From Clostridia bacterium (GTDB taxonomy: Bacteria; Bacillota; Clostridia; Christensenellales; Borkfalkiaceae): a stretch of 16,786 bases of DNA. The translations under genes were made by a program, and so were the position numbers. The DNA is taken from contig CAAFMS010000020.1 in the NCBI GenBank assembly GCA_900764105.1, positions 1 to 16,786 of the forward strand, in the 5' to 3' direction. Numbering within the stretch: the first letter of the stretch is position 1; every line of letters starts with the position of its first letter. Below are positions 6,762-13,958 of this stretch, piece by piece. The notes under the pieces were generated by a model, which ran no database searches, was not told the DNA's origin, and saw nothing but the letters and a program-made list of their open reading frames with translations.

Positions 6762-7124
6762 TTATTTGTTCAAAAGTTCGTCGCTCAATGCAACCACTTT
6801 ATCGCCGTATTTTTTCTTTCTGCTTTTAAGTATTGCTTTGTAAATGAAGTAGTTAGCTATGCAAAGCCCGATTCCAGCAACGCCGATAACGATTCCGACA
6901 GGGAACATAACGGGTAGCGACGCACCGATAATTTTCATTGCAAAGCACATACCCGTACCGAATACGAGAGAACTGACCGAGCCGAACGCATACGCAAAAA
7001 CCTCTGCCGGGCGTCTGACCTTTTTATCGAGTTTGCGTAAGCGTTCGATTTTCGTTTCTTCGTGCGGAACGTATTGCGAACGTACTTTTTCCGCATATTT
7101 AGTTTCAAAATTCGTGTTTGTCAT
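6762..7124 (-). CDS. small two-helix membrane protein, paralogue A
   Basis: This 120-residue protein has a charged cytoplasmic N-terminus with LRKLDKKVRRP (29-39), two hydrophobic helices (about 42-64 and 73-95), and a basic tail SRKKKYGDKVVALSDELLNK. The layout and both flanking motifs match the 129-residue protein at 9469-9858 (LDKKVKNLP; RQKKKYGNEILELSDKLLNE), so the two are paralogues. I recall similar small proteins being labelled 'dihydropteridine reductase' in databases, but nothing here supports an enzyme. It has its own regulon-type promoter with a perfect TATAAT and a ribosome binding site AAGGAGA before ATG 7124. Its role in the envelope-stress regulon is unknown; a small membrane modulator of the transporter or kinase is a guess. 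Confidence 0.8.
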   Translation of the reverse strand: MTNTNFETKYAEKVRSQYVPHEETKIERLRKLDKKVRRPAEVFAYAFGSVSSLVFGTGMCFAMKIIGASLPVMFPVGIVIGVAGIGLCIANYFIYKAILKSRKKKYGDKVVALSDELLNK

Positions 7125-7161
7125 AATTTAAATCTCCTTTAATTTTTGATTTTATGCCTTT

Positions 7162-7215
7162 ATTATAATCCCTATTTGTAAGACTACTTTTCGGATTTTG
7201 TAAGTAGTTTGTAAG
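7162..7215 (-). promoter_or_regulatory. regulon promoter 2 (120-residue membrane protein)
   Basis: On the minus strand CTTACAA (7209-7215), 4 nt, CTTACAA (7198-7204), 15 nt, CTTACAA (7176-7182), 8 nt, TATAAT (7162-7167). This is the cleanest copy of the motif: all three heptamers are identical and the third is exactly two helical turns from the second. The AATCCGAA after the second heptamer is also shared with promoter 1. Confidence 0.72.
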
Positions 7216-7241
7216 GTTTGGAAAGGTTTTATAAGAAAAAA

Positions 7242-8810
7242 TTACATAAGCGGCGAAGCGATTTTAAGGACGCCCATAATAATTTTGCTTATTATCGTAT
7301 CTTTCTTGAACTTATCTCTATCGCAAAGCGTAAATGTTTTTTCAAAATCCTGTTCCAAACTTTCCATAATACTTTTATCGTCGGTGTATAACATACTTTC
7401 AAACTGCTGATAGAACGAACGCATATCGAAATTGCATGAGCCTATTACGGCGCAATAGTCGGAAAGTACGTTCTTGCTATGTACGAAACTATCCTGCATA
7501 AAGTAAATTTTAACTCCCGCATTACAAAGTTTTTTAGCATTATCCACCGATACCATATAAACGTAAGACTTATCGGGAATGCCGGGCAATATTATCCGAA
7601 TGTCAACGCCCGAACGAGCCTTATTGATAATCATATTCATAATACTTTCATCGGGAACGAGATAGGGCGTCATAATAAAAAGCCTTTGCTGTGTTTTGGC
7701 AATGATATTCAAATACATTTCCTTGCCGACGGGCGTATCGTAATCGAGCCCGCAGGCATAAGGTACAGCAACCGAAGTATTTTCCGCTTTTTCGTATAGG
7801 TTAAGAAACACACCGTAATCTTCACTTGCGTTCGTTAAAAATTCCCATTGCCGCAAAAAGATAAGAGAAAAACCGTCAACCGCTTGCCCGTCGATGCGAA
7901 CGCCTGCGTCCTTCCAATAACCGAACATACGAGTTTCATTAGTATATTCGTCTGCAAGATTAGCACCGCCAGTATAAGCGGTCTTTCCGTCCACGACGAC
8001 GATTTTGCGGTGATCGCGGAAATTCAAGCCGAGATTGACAACGGGAACAAGTCGGTTAAAAGCCTGTAATTTTATGCCGCTTGCCGAAATGCGTTTTTTT
8101 ACTTTGTGCGACAAAACGCTGTGGCTGCCCATGTCATCATAAATAATCCTGACGTCCACACCCTTCTTTGCCTTCTCCGAAAGAATATTTATAAATCGGT
8201 CTAAAAGTACGCCGTCCGAGATAATAAAATATTCTATAAACACAAACCTTTTCGCTTGCTCTATGCGGGCGAGAATATTGTCGAAAAGCAATCCGCCAGA
8301 CGGAAAGTATTGCATTTTCGTATTTGTGTAAGGCTCAAAGCCGCCTGTATGCAATAAGTATTCGCAATCTTCCTGCGTTCGTTCACCGCCGTAATTTTCA
8401 ACGCTCGTCGCTTGTTTATATTTTTCGGCGTTAGCAAACACTTTGCGATATTTTCTTTTGGATTTTCCAAAAAATACGCGCTCGTCGGATAGTATGCAGA
8501 GAATAAATCCGACAATGAACAGTACAAGCGTAATAAACACCCATACGGCTTTGCTTGACGGATTTCGTTTTGACGAAAGTATCACTACCGCCGATATTAC
8601 GCTCAACACAAGAGATAGAATAATATATCCTCTGAAAACGTTGATAAGCCAAGCATACAAAAAAGATAAAATAGCAATCTGCAATAAAATAAGAAACACG
8701 ACGAATAGCGTTTTCAATACACCGAGTTTGCTTTTTTCGGTATGTACTTTAATAACGGATGTATCGGGGGAATGTGCCGTTTTCCCGCTTGTATTATAAC
8801 GGTTATTCAT
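7242..8810 (-). CDS. cls: cardiolipin synthase, phospholipase D family
   Basis: The 522-residue enzyme joins two phosphatidylglycerol molecules into cardiolipin and glycerol at the membrane. Hydrophobic segments near 31-55, 61-80 and 88-108 anchor it, more than the two usual in ClsA-type enzymes. Both catalytic HxKx4D motifs are present: HRKIVVVD (H267, K269, D274) and HSKNVLSD (H444, K446, D451), each followed by the G(G/S)xN pattern. The length fits the family. ATG 8810 overlaps the stop of the preceding gene by 4 bp (ATGA), so the two are coupled and both depend on the regulon promoter at 9367-9420. A rise in cardiolipin changes membrane charge and is a known route to reduced sensitivity to cationic peptides and daptomycin, which fits the neighbouring transporters. 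No terminator follows, so read-through into the 120-residue gene is possible. Confidence 0.92.
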   Translation of the reverse strand: MNNRYNTSGKTAHSPDTSVIKVHTEKSKLGVLKTLFVVFLILLQIAILSFLYAWLINVFRGYIILSLVLSVISAVVILSSKRNPSSKAVWVFITLVLFIVGFILCILSDERVFFGKSKRKYRKVFANAEKYKQATSVENYGGERTQEDCEYLLHTGGFEPYTNTKMQYFPSGGLLFDNILARIEQAKRFVFIEYFIISDGVLLDRFINILSEKAKKGVDVRIIYDDMGSHSVLSHKVKKRISASGIKLQAFNRLVPVVNLGLNFRDHRKIVVVDGKTAYTGGANLADEYTNETRMFGYWKDAGVRIDGQAVDGFSLIFLRQWEFLTNASEDYGVFLNLYEKAENTSVAVPYACGLDYDTPVGKEMYLNIIAKTQQRLFIMTPYLVPDESIMNMIINKARSGVDIRIILPGIPDKSYVYMVSVDNAKKLCNAGVKIYFMQDSFVHSKNVLSDYCAVIGSCNFDMRSFYQQFESMLYTDDKSIMESLEQDFEKTFTLCDRDKFKKDTIISKIIMGVLKIASPLM

Positions 8811-9331
8811 AACTCGCCTCTTATGGTCTTTGCACGGTTACAATAGTTTTCTATTTTTTCTATTTCCGCTCTCATAAGCTCGTTGTATTTTTTCGTATCC
8901 TGCTTATATATCTTATATGAAAAAACGCCGCATACAACGCTTAATGCTACGCCAAAAATACAAGCGCAACCTCCAAACAGAATAGTAATAACAGTACCGA
9001 ACAAAACAATAAGACAAACTCCACCCGCCATAAAACCTGCAGCAAGCAATCCTGTCATTATACCGAATATGGTGGCGCGGGTATTTTTTCGGCTTTCGTA
9101 TTTTCCCGCTTTATTCATTGCGATTTCAAGTTTTACCTGTAATAAATGCAGATCGTCCTTATTGTCTATATAATGCGGTCGTTCAAAAGATAAGTGGGCG
9201 GTATCTTCATAGCGAGTATCTTCTTTTTCCTCGACAAATTCCCACCCAAATGCAGCATAATATCTTAAAACGTAATTGCGTGCTTGTTTTTTTATTGCGA
9301 CTTGGATTGTGTCATTTTTCATAAACTTCAT
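8807..9331 (-). CDS. membrane protein of unknown function, coupled to cls
   Basis: The product has 174 residues: a soluble N-terminal part (1-80) with aromatic and charged residues (YYAAFGWEFVEEKEDTRYED), then a hydrophobic block of about 50 residues (88-140) rich in Gly and small residues, enough for two membrane helices, then a charged helical tail. I do not recognise a family. A TTG at 9352 could extend it by 7 residues, but AAAGGA 9 nt upstream of ATG 9331 favours this start. It overlaps the cardiolipin synthase by ATGA and is the first gene of that unit, so it may help or regulate lipid synthesis. Confidence 0.75.
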   Translation of the reverse strand: MKFMKNDTIQVAIKKQARNYVLRYYAAFGWEFVEEKEDTRYEDTAHLSFERPHYIDNKDDLHLLQVKLEIAMNKAGKYESRKNTRATIFGIMTGLLAAGFMAGGVCLIVLFGTVITILFGGCACIFGVALSVVCGVFSYKIYKQDTKKYNELMRAEIEKIENYCNRAKTIRGEL

Positions 9332-9366
9332 AATATCAATTCCTTTGAGCAATTTTTCTACCCCAT

Positions 9367-9420
9367 AGTTTACAAAAGTTTTGTCATATTTTTATTTGGA
9401 ATTTGTAAGGAAACTGTAAA
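9367..9420 (-). promoter_or_regulatory. regulon promoter 3 (membrane protein and cls)
   Basis: On the minus strand TTTACAG (9414-9420), 4 nt, CTTACAA (9403-9409), 15 nt, ATGACAA (9381-9387), 8 nt, TAAACT (9367-9372). The second heptamer is perfect and the outer two are degenerate, but every spacing matches promoters 1 and 2. The expected leader before ATG 9331 is about 30 nt. Confidence 0.6.
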
Positions 9421-9424
9421 TCAA

Positions 9425-9463
9425 AATAACTCGGCATCCTATCAAAAATGATGCCGAGTTATT
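9425..9463. terminator. terminator of the two-component operon
   Basis: A 14-bp perfect stem (9425-9438 and 9450-9463) with an 11-nt loop begins 5 nt past the stop of the 129-residue gene. The minus-strand side ends in ATTTTGATTT, and the plus side is also T-rich. It separates this operon from the regulatory site of the next unit, only 4 bp away. Confidence 0.7.
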
Positions 9464-9468
9464 TGCTT

Positions 9469-9858
9469 TTATTCGCTTTTGCTTTCATTCAATAGTTTGT
9501 CCGAAAGTTCCAAAATTTCATTGCCGTATTTTTTCTTTTGCCTGTTCAGCGTAAATTTATAGGTCGGATATGCAAGTGCAACAGGTATGCAACCGATAAT
9601 TCCTACGACTATTCCCCAAAACGTTATATGCCAAACCATAAACATTGACATTCCGAGACCTGCTATAAGTGTGCCGATAATACCTACAACAAGCGAAACG
9701 ATAGTAGGTAAATTTTTAACCTTTTTATCGAGCGCGCACAGTTTTTCCAAGTCCGTCTGTTTTCGTCCTTCGGGTGAATAATCGCGCCGTATGCTCTCTA
9801 TTTCCGCACGTTCCTGTTCGGTCGGTGCTGTATAAGTGTAAGAAAACTTGTTATTCAT
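9469..9858 (-). CDS. small two-helix membrane protein, paralogue B
   Basis: This 129-residue protein is the last gene of the regulator-kinase operon. It has an acidic N-terminus, CALDKKVKNLP (41-51), helices at about 53-75 and 79-100, and the tail RQKKKYGNEILELSDKLL (106-123), the features shared with the 120-residue protein at 6762-7124. Its start overlaps the end of the upstream gene by 8 nt, so it is coupled. Two paralogues in two operons under the same promoter type suggest a structural or modulatory role in the envelope system. No enzyme motif is visible. Confidence 0.8.
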   Translation of the reverse strand: MNNKFSYTYTAPTEQERAEIESIRRDYSPEGRKQTDLEKLCALDKKVKNLPTIVSLVVGIIGTLIAGLGMSMFMVWHITFWGIVVGIIGCIPVALAYPTYKFTLNRQKKKYGNEILELSDKLLNESKSE

Positions 9859-10612
9859 TTTTAATCTCCTGTGTGCTTTTTAGTTTTTTTGCCCCATTGA
9901 TTATCATAAACGCACCGAGCGCTACGGTAAACAGACAGACAACGAGTCCCGATATGGCAATTATGATTATCATATCTTTATTAAGTTCGCCGAAAGTCGG
10001 TATAAGCGTCGTTTCCAAAGAAAGGACGGATGCGAGCGCATCCACAATGCCGATATTCCTTATAGTTTGTATAACGGCGTCATTTGTAGATTTTGCCTTG
10101 AAAATATTACGGATAGCCATAATCACTTTATAACAGGTGTATGTGGCTGTGGTAATTGCCATAATCTCGCCCGTTGCCGTCGGCTTTTGCATAATGACCA
10201 TATACGTAGCTACCACGCCGAGCGCAATATCCAATGGCACAAATATAGCACCGTTGGCAAGATATATTTTTTGTTTTTCACGCTCTAATTTTTGCTCGTC
10301 ATCGCTGCATTTTTCCTTTACAATGTGGCAAGAAAACAATACGAACAACCGCTGAACGGCGAGCATAGTATAATAACCTGCAAATGCGCCGAACCATACC
10401 GATGAATATTTGATAGCGGTAGCGCCGTTAAAGCAAGCGAACACGATATTGAGTAAGGCGCCGCCAACGCACAATACGAACGTGCGGAAACCGTAATCGC
10501 CCGTAAACGATTGATACCACTTGTATTTGCCGAATTTAGCATCTACTTTCGATTTGATTTTATCTTTCAGTTTGACTTTTTCGGCTTTGCTTGTTTTTTC
10601 GTCTTTCTTCAT
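9851..10612 (-). CDS. polytopic membrane protein of unknown function
   Basis: The product has 253 residues. A very basic N-terminus (lysine-rich to residue 32) is followed by hydrophobic segments near 43-63, 73-94, 119-141, 149-167 and 214-240, with a charged cytoplasmic loop at 98-116 and a basic tail. I do not recognise the family. ATG 10612 begins 1 nt after the kinase stop codon, and the gene overlaps the small two-helix protein by 8 nt, so regulator, kinase and both membrane proteins form one tightly packed operon. This position makes it a candidate accessory sensor for a kinase that has almost no sensing domain of its own. Confidence 0.75.
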   Translation of the reverse strand: MKKDEKTSKAEKVKLKDKIKSKVDAKFGKYKWYQSFTGDYGFRTFVLCVGGALLNIVFACFNGATAIKYSSVWFGAFAGYYTMLAVQRLFVLFSCHIVKEKCSDDEQKLEREKQKIYLANGAIFVPLDIALGVVATYMVIMQKPTATGEIMAITTATYTCYKVIMAIRNIFKAKSTNDAVIQTIRNIGIVDALASVLSLETTLIPTFGELNKDMIIIIAISGLVVCLFTVALGAFMIINGAKKLKSTQEIKNE

Positions 10613-10613
10613 A

Positions 10614-11654
10614 TTATTTCTTTAATTTTACTATAAAGGTAGAGCCTTTGTCGAGTTCGCTTTCTACCGTGATATTGCCGCCCATAATGTCGATGACTTT
10701 CTTTACGAGCGCAAGTCCCAATCCGTTGCCTTGCTGAGAATGGGACGTATCTCCCTGATAGAACTTATCGAAAATATGTTTGCCCGTTTCCGCGTCCATT
10801 CCGCAGCCGGTGTCTTGCACTTTTAATTCCACCATGTCCGATTTGTCTTTCAAAGATATAGTTACGTTGCCGCCTTGCTCGGTAAATTTGATTGCGTTGG
10901 ATATAAGGTTGTTGCAAATGATTTCAAAGAACGTTTTGTCTATGGAAAGGATAATATCTTCAATGTCGCAATTGAGTTCAATACCTCGTCCGTCTATCAT
11001 TTCTTCAAAGCCGAGTATTATCTCGCCCAAATAATCGCCTAAATGCACATCGTTTTTCTGTTCCTGAATAACCTGATTTTCGAGCTTGTTGAGTTTTAGT
11101 ATGTTCATTACAAGGTCGCTTAGCCTGCGCGTTGCCGCAAGCAGATTTTCCGTGCATTCGTTTCTTTCTTTTTCAGATAAATGTTTGTCTTGCAAAAGAG
11201 TTGCGTGATTGTTTATTACTGCAAGCGGTGTTTTGATTTCGTGAGAAACGTTGGATATAAAATCGGTCTTTAATACTTCGTTACGGGAAAGTTCCTTTGC
11301 CATTTTGTTTATATTTTCCATAATCAAATCGTAGGCGTCGTACTTTGCGTAAGAGCGCAACGGCTTTAACTCAATGTTAAAATCCCCGTTTGTTATTTTA
11401 TCGGTTGCATCGAGTATCTGTCCTACGGGTTTATCCACCGTATATTTACGACGAACCCAATCGCATACCGTACAGAACGTGGTAAGCGCAACGATTACCG
11501 CAAACATAATTGCTGCGATAATCGCGTTATTATGAATGTTTGCAACTAAAATTGAGCTTATAAGCACGGCAATGGTTATAATTAACGCCACTAAGCCGAA
11601 AAATGTCAAATACCCCGTGAACGATATGCGGCTTTTTCTTTTGTCATTTTTCAT
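10614..11654 (-). CDS. sensor histidine kinase, short-loop type
   Basis: This 346-residue kinase has two membrane helices (about 15-38 and 44-64) joined by only some five residues, so no extracellular domain exists. After a HAMP-like linker come the H-box SNVSHEIKTPL (H138), N-box NNLISNAIKFT (N253), G1 DTGCGM (281-286), F-box FDKFYQGD and G2 GNGLGLAL. All catalytic motifs are intact. Kinases with this topology typically read signals within the membrane or through a partner transporter, as BceS does, though BceS-type kinases lack HAMP. Its ATG overlaps the regulator stop (ATGA). Partners: the response regulator upstream; possibly the ABC permeases or the 253-residue protein as signal source. 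Confidence 0.9.
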   Translation of the reverse strand: MKNDKRKSRISFTGYLTFFGLVALIITIAVLISSILVANIHNNAIIAAIMFAVIVALTTFCTVCDWVRRKYTVDKPVGQILDATDKITNGDFNIELKPLRSYAKYDAYDLIMENINKMAKELSRNEVLKTDFISNVSHEIKTPLAVINNHATLLQDKHLSEKERNECTENLLAATRRLSDLVMNILKLNKLENQVIQEQKNDVHLGDYLGEIILGFEEMIDGRGIELNCDIEDIILSIDKTFFEIICNNLISNAIKFTEQGGNVTISLKDKSDMVELKVQDTGCGMDAETGKHIFDKFYQGDTSHSQQGNGLGLALVKKVIDIMGGNITVESELDKGSTFIVKLKK

Positions 11655-12322
11655 TTAAGCACCGCCTTATAGCCGAGCCCGTGAACGGTCAGTATCTCGA
11701 ATTCGCCGATATGTGCGACTTTTTTGCGCAGTTCCGCAATGCACACGTCAACGGCGCGGGAAGTGGAAACACTGTCGTAACCCCAAAATTCATCCATAAG
11801 CGCAGCGCGTGAAAAAGTCTTTTTCGGAAAAGACAACAACTTGTATAAAACGGAAAATTCTTTTACCGTAAGCGGTATTTCTTCGCTGTCATACACGGCG
11901 GTATGCTCGTCCTCATTTATCACGAATTTTCCAACTTCGATTTTTTTGTTCTGTTCGATTTTGGCGCGACGCAAAAGTGCGGAAATACGCAGCTTCAATT
12001 CGGCAAGATCGAAAGGTTTTACGAGATAGTCGTCTATCCCTGCGGCATACCCTTTTTCTTTGCTATGCAAATCGTCTTTTGCCGTCATAAAGAGAATGGG
12101 CGTAGTCTTGTCTATCGCGCGCACAGTTTCCGCAAACTCGAAGCCGTCCATGAGCGGCATCATAATGTCGCTGACGATAAGGTCGTATTTTCTTTCTTCC
12201 ATAAGTTTGAGCGCATCCGCACCGTTAAGCGCACCGCTCGTTTCATATCCGTAGCTCGTTAAATAGCGACATACGCTTCCGTTCAGGTTAGCGTCATCTT
12301 CTACAACAAGAATTCTTATCAT
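11651..12322 (-). CDS. OmpR/PhoB-family response regulator
   Basis: The 223-residue regulator has a receiver domain with acidic pocket E8, D9 and D10, phosphorylation site D52 (DLIVSDIMMPLMDG), T80 and K102, then a winged-helix DNA-binding domain from about 125 to the end (IPLTVKEFSVLYKLL; SRAVDVCIAELRKKV; ILTVHGLGYKAVL). It is paired with the kinase that overlaps it by 4 bp. ATG 12322 has AAGGAG 10 nt upstream. Its own promoter carries the tandem CTTACAA motif also found before three other units nearby, so it probably activates them and itself. The motif assignment to this regulator is inference from shared architecture and location. Confidence 0.93.
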   Translation of the reverse strand: MIRILVVEDDANLNGSVCRYLTSYGYETSGALNGADALKLMEERKYDLIVSDIMMPLMDGFEFAETVRAIDKTTPILFMTAKDDLHSKEKGYAAGIDDYLVKPFDLAELKLRISALLRRAKIEQNKKIEVGKFVINEDEHTAVYDSEEIPLTVKEFSVLYKLLSFPKKTFSRAALMDEFWGYDSVSTSRAVDVCIAELRKKVAHIGEFEILTVHGLGYKAVLK

Positions 12323-12349
12323 AATGCTTACACTCCTTATATATTTCTT

Positions 12350-12402
12350 ATTATACCATACTTTTTAAGATTATTGTTAGGTATTTGTAAGGAAATTGTA
12401 AG
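12350..12402 (-). promoter_or_regulatory. regulon promoter 4 (regulator operon)
   Basis: On the minus strand CTTACAA (12396-12402), 4 nt, CTTACAA (12385-12391), 15 nt, CTTAAAA (12363-12369), 7 nt, TATAAT (12350-12355). TGG before TATAAT makes an extended -10, so some basal expression is likely, as suits an autoregulated two-component system. Confidence 0.7.
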
Positions 12403-12422
12403 GAAAAAATCTTTTCAAAAAC

Positions 12423-12457
12423 AAAAACAGCGGTTTCGATTTGAAATCGCTGTTTTT
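12423..12457. terminator. terminator between TauE/SafE unit and regulator operon
   Basis: A 15-bp stem with one G-T pair (12423-12437 and 12443-12457) and a 5-nt loop, flanked by A-rich and T-rich runs, lies 110 bp past the exporter stop and 20 bp upstream of regulon promoter 4. It can work in both directions. Confidence 0.7.
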
Positions 12458-12470
12458 GCTGACTCGTCTT

Positions 12471-12525
12471 TGGGTGTACCCACATAAATTTAGTTATTTT
12501 GTAAATTCCCTATGGAATACACCCA
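12471..12525. repeat. 8-bp inverted repeat with AT-rich centre
   Basis: TGGGTGTA (12471-12478) and TACACCCA (12518-12525) bracket 39 nt. The outer flanks are also similar in opposite orientation (CGTCTTTGGGTGTA on the left; CGTCTGGGTGTA on the complement of the right). It may be a loose hairpin behind the exporter gene or the scar of a small element. Confidence 0.4.
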
Positions 12526-12566
12526 GACGCGTCCTTCGATTATCGATATTTAATTAAACTTGCCGC

Positions 12567-13343
12567 TCACCCGAAAAGGTTGAAACCCGTTATTACAAGC
12601 CCGAGAACTACGAGAACAACGCCCGTCGCCCGATTTAAAGTCTTAGGCTCGGCTTTATTCGCAAATACGGCGGCAATCCGCGCCCATATAAGAGTAAACG
12701 CCACGCATAAACCTAAAATCAACAAGTCGGGCATTCCTCCTATAACGAAGTGTGAAACCGCTCCCGTAAGGGCGGTAAAAGTCATTATGAACACGCTCGT
12801 TCCTACGGCGGTCTTTAACTCGTAACCCATAACGCTCGTCAGTACCAAAAGCATCATCATTCCGCCGCCCGCTCCGATAAAACCACAAATAAATCCTATC
12901 AGAACGCCGCAAACAATCGACTGAATTACTCGTTTTTTGACAGACGTCTGTTCCATTTTTTCCTTTGTCGTCATAACGGGGCGCACGATAAACTTCACGC
13001 CGAGAAGCAGGGTCATAAAAACGGAAAATCCGCCCATCGTCGTTGACGGAACAAGGCTCGCGACGTAACTTCCCACCATGGTAAAAACAAGGACGCTTAC
13101 CATCATAATAATTCCGTTTTTTATATCGAGATTCTTGTTTTTATGGTAAGTAAACGCCGAAACAGCGCTCGCCAAAACGTCGGACGACAACGCTATTCCG
13201 ACAGCCATATACGGGTCTACCCCTAAAAAAGTTATAAGCATAGGACTTATGACGGCCGCCGCGCTCATTCCGGCAAAACCCGTGCCGAGTCCCGCTCCCA
13301 TACCTGCAAAAAACGTGACGAGAATAGTCAGTAATATTTTCAT
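12567..13343 (-). CDS. TauE/SafE (TSUP) family anion exporter
   Basis: This 258-residue protein has about eight membrane helices in two related halves, each opening with a Gly-rich stretch: GAGLGTGFAGMSAAAVISP (16-34) and GFICGFIGAGGGMMM (150-164). Length and pattern fit the TSUP family, whose members move sulfite, sulfoacetate or related organic anions; the substrate cannot be told here. ATG 13343 overlaps the MarR-type gene stop (ATGA), so the repressor probably controls its own expression and that of this exporter. No sulfur-metabolism gene is adjacent. Confidence 0.88.
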   Translation of the reverse strand: MKILLTILVTFFAGMGAGLGTGFAGMSAAAVISPMLITFLGVDPYMAVGIALSSDVLASAVSAFTYHKNKNLDIKNGIIMMVSVLVFTMVGSYVASLVPSTTMGGFSVFMTLLLGVKFIVRPVMTTKEKMEQTSVKKRVIQSIVCGVLIGFICGFIGAGGGMMMLLVLTSVMGYELKTAVGTSVFIMTFTALTGAVSHFVIGGMPDLLILGLCVAFTLIWARIAAVFANKAEPKTLNRATGVVLVVLGLVITGFNLFG

Positions 13344-13780
13344 TTCTTCTCTTCCTCCTCTGCAATTTTCTTTAAATTGTCCTTTATGATTTCCGAAGCG
13401 GTATTTATCGCTTTACGAGTTTTTTCATCGATACCTTCAAACATTTTTTCAAAAAACGCCCCCTGAACCTCGCGACCGCGGGTAATGATTTGCCGAGATT
13501 TCTCCGTGCATACCAGTTCGGTTTTCCGACGGTCTCCTTCTATCGGCTTCCTTATAAGATAGCCCTCGTTGACCAGTCTGTCCACGTTCACGGAAACGAG
13601 ATTTGCCTTTATACGCCTCACCTCGACAATCTCGCCCGCAGTTTTGTATTTTGGGTTGTTGCCGAGAAACATTAGTATATCAAACGCCGTCTGAGACAAA
13701 CCGTATTCTCTGCATAAAGGTTTACAAACCGCGCTATAAGCCGATAAAACCGTCTTTGCCGATTCAACGTTCAAAAACAT
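13340..13780 (-). CDS. MarR-family transcriptional regulator
   Basis: The protein has 146 residues from ATG 13780, chosen because AAGGAG lies 9 nt upstream; an ATG at 13813 would add 11 residues but has no ribosome binding site and lies within the operator region. A winged helix spans about residues 25-95 (SQTAFDILMFLGNNPK, AGEIVEVRRIKANLVSVNVDRLVNEGYL, then the wing with DRRKTELVCTEK). A long C-terminal helix for dimerisation ends in EEEEKK. It probably represses itself and the coupled exporter by binding the two TTCA-N4-TGAA palindromes just downstream of its -10 box. Confidence 0.9.
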   Translation of the reverse strand: MFLNVESAKTVLSAYSAVCKPLCREYGLSQTAFDILMFLGNNPKYKTAGEIVEVRRIKANLVSVNVDRLVNEGYLIRKPIEGDRRKTELVCTEKSRQIITRGREVQGAFFEKMFEGIDEKTRKAINTASEIIKDNLKKIAEEEEKK

Positions 13781-13793
13781 AAGCACACACTCC

Positions 13794-13820
13794 TTCATAT
13801 TTGAATAGTTCATTTTTGAA
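13794..13820. promoter_or_regulatory. paired MarR-type operators
   Basis: Two 12-bp palindromes of form TTCA-N4-TGAA lie at 13794-13805 and 13809-13820, 15 bp centre to centre. They sit between the -10 box and the ribosome binding site, so bound repressor would block transcription at the start. Confidence 0.6.
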
Positions 13821-13822
13821 GT

Positions 13823-13852
13823 ATTATATCACTATTATTTTTTCGTGTCAAC
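13823..13852 (-). promoter_or_regulatory. promoter of marR-type gene and exporter
   Basis: On the minus strand TTGACA (13847-13852), 17 nt, TATAAT (13823-13828): both hexamers match consensus. Such a strong promoter fits repression as the mode of control. Confidence 0.8.
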
Positions 13853-13891
13853 AAAAAAAACGACAAGAAAAAGCGGCTGTAAAAAATACAA

Positions 13892-13939
13892 AAAAAAGAC
13901 TACAAATCTTACGGAAAAAGATAAAATGTAGTCTTTTTT
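13892..13939. terminator. hairpin with A/T-run flanks
   Basis: AAAAAAGACTACA (13892-13904) and its exact complement (13927-13939) enclose 22 nt that contain a smaller ATCTT/AAGAT stem. The A-run and T-run at the ends make it terminator-like in both directions. Confidence 0.55.
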
Positions 13940-13958
13940 ATTGTAACAAACAATTTCA

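Noticed and set aside
11651..12322. Naming the regulator VanR, BceR or NisR
   Set aside because: The tandem CTTACAA motif does not match the DNA boxes I know for these regulators, and domain content alone cannot choose among them.
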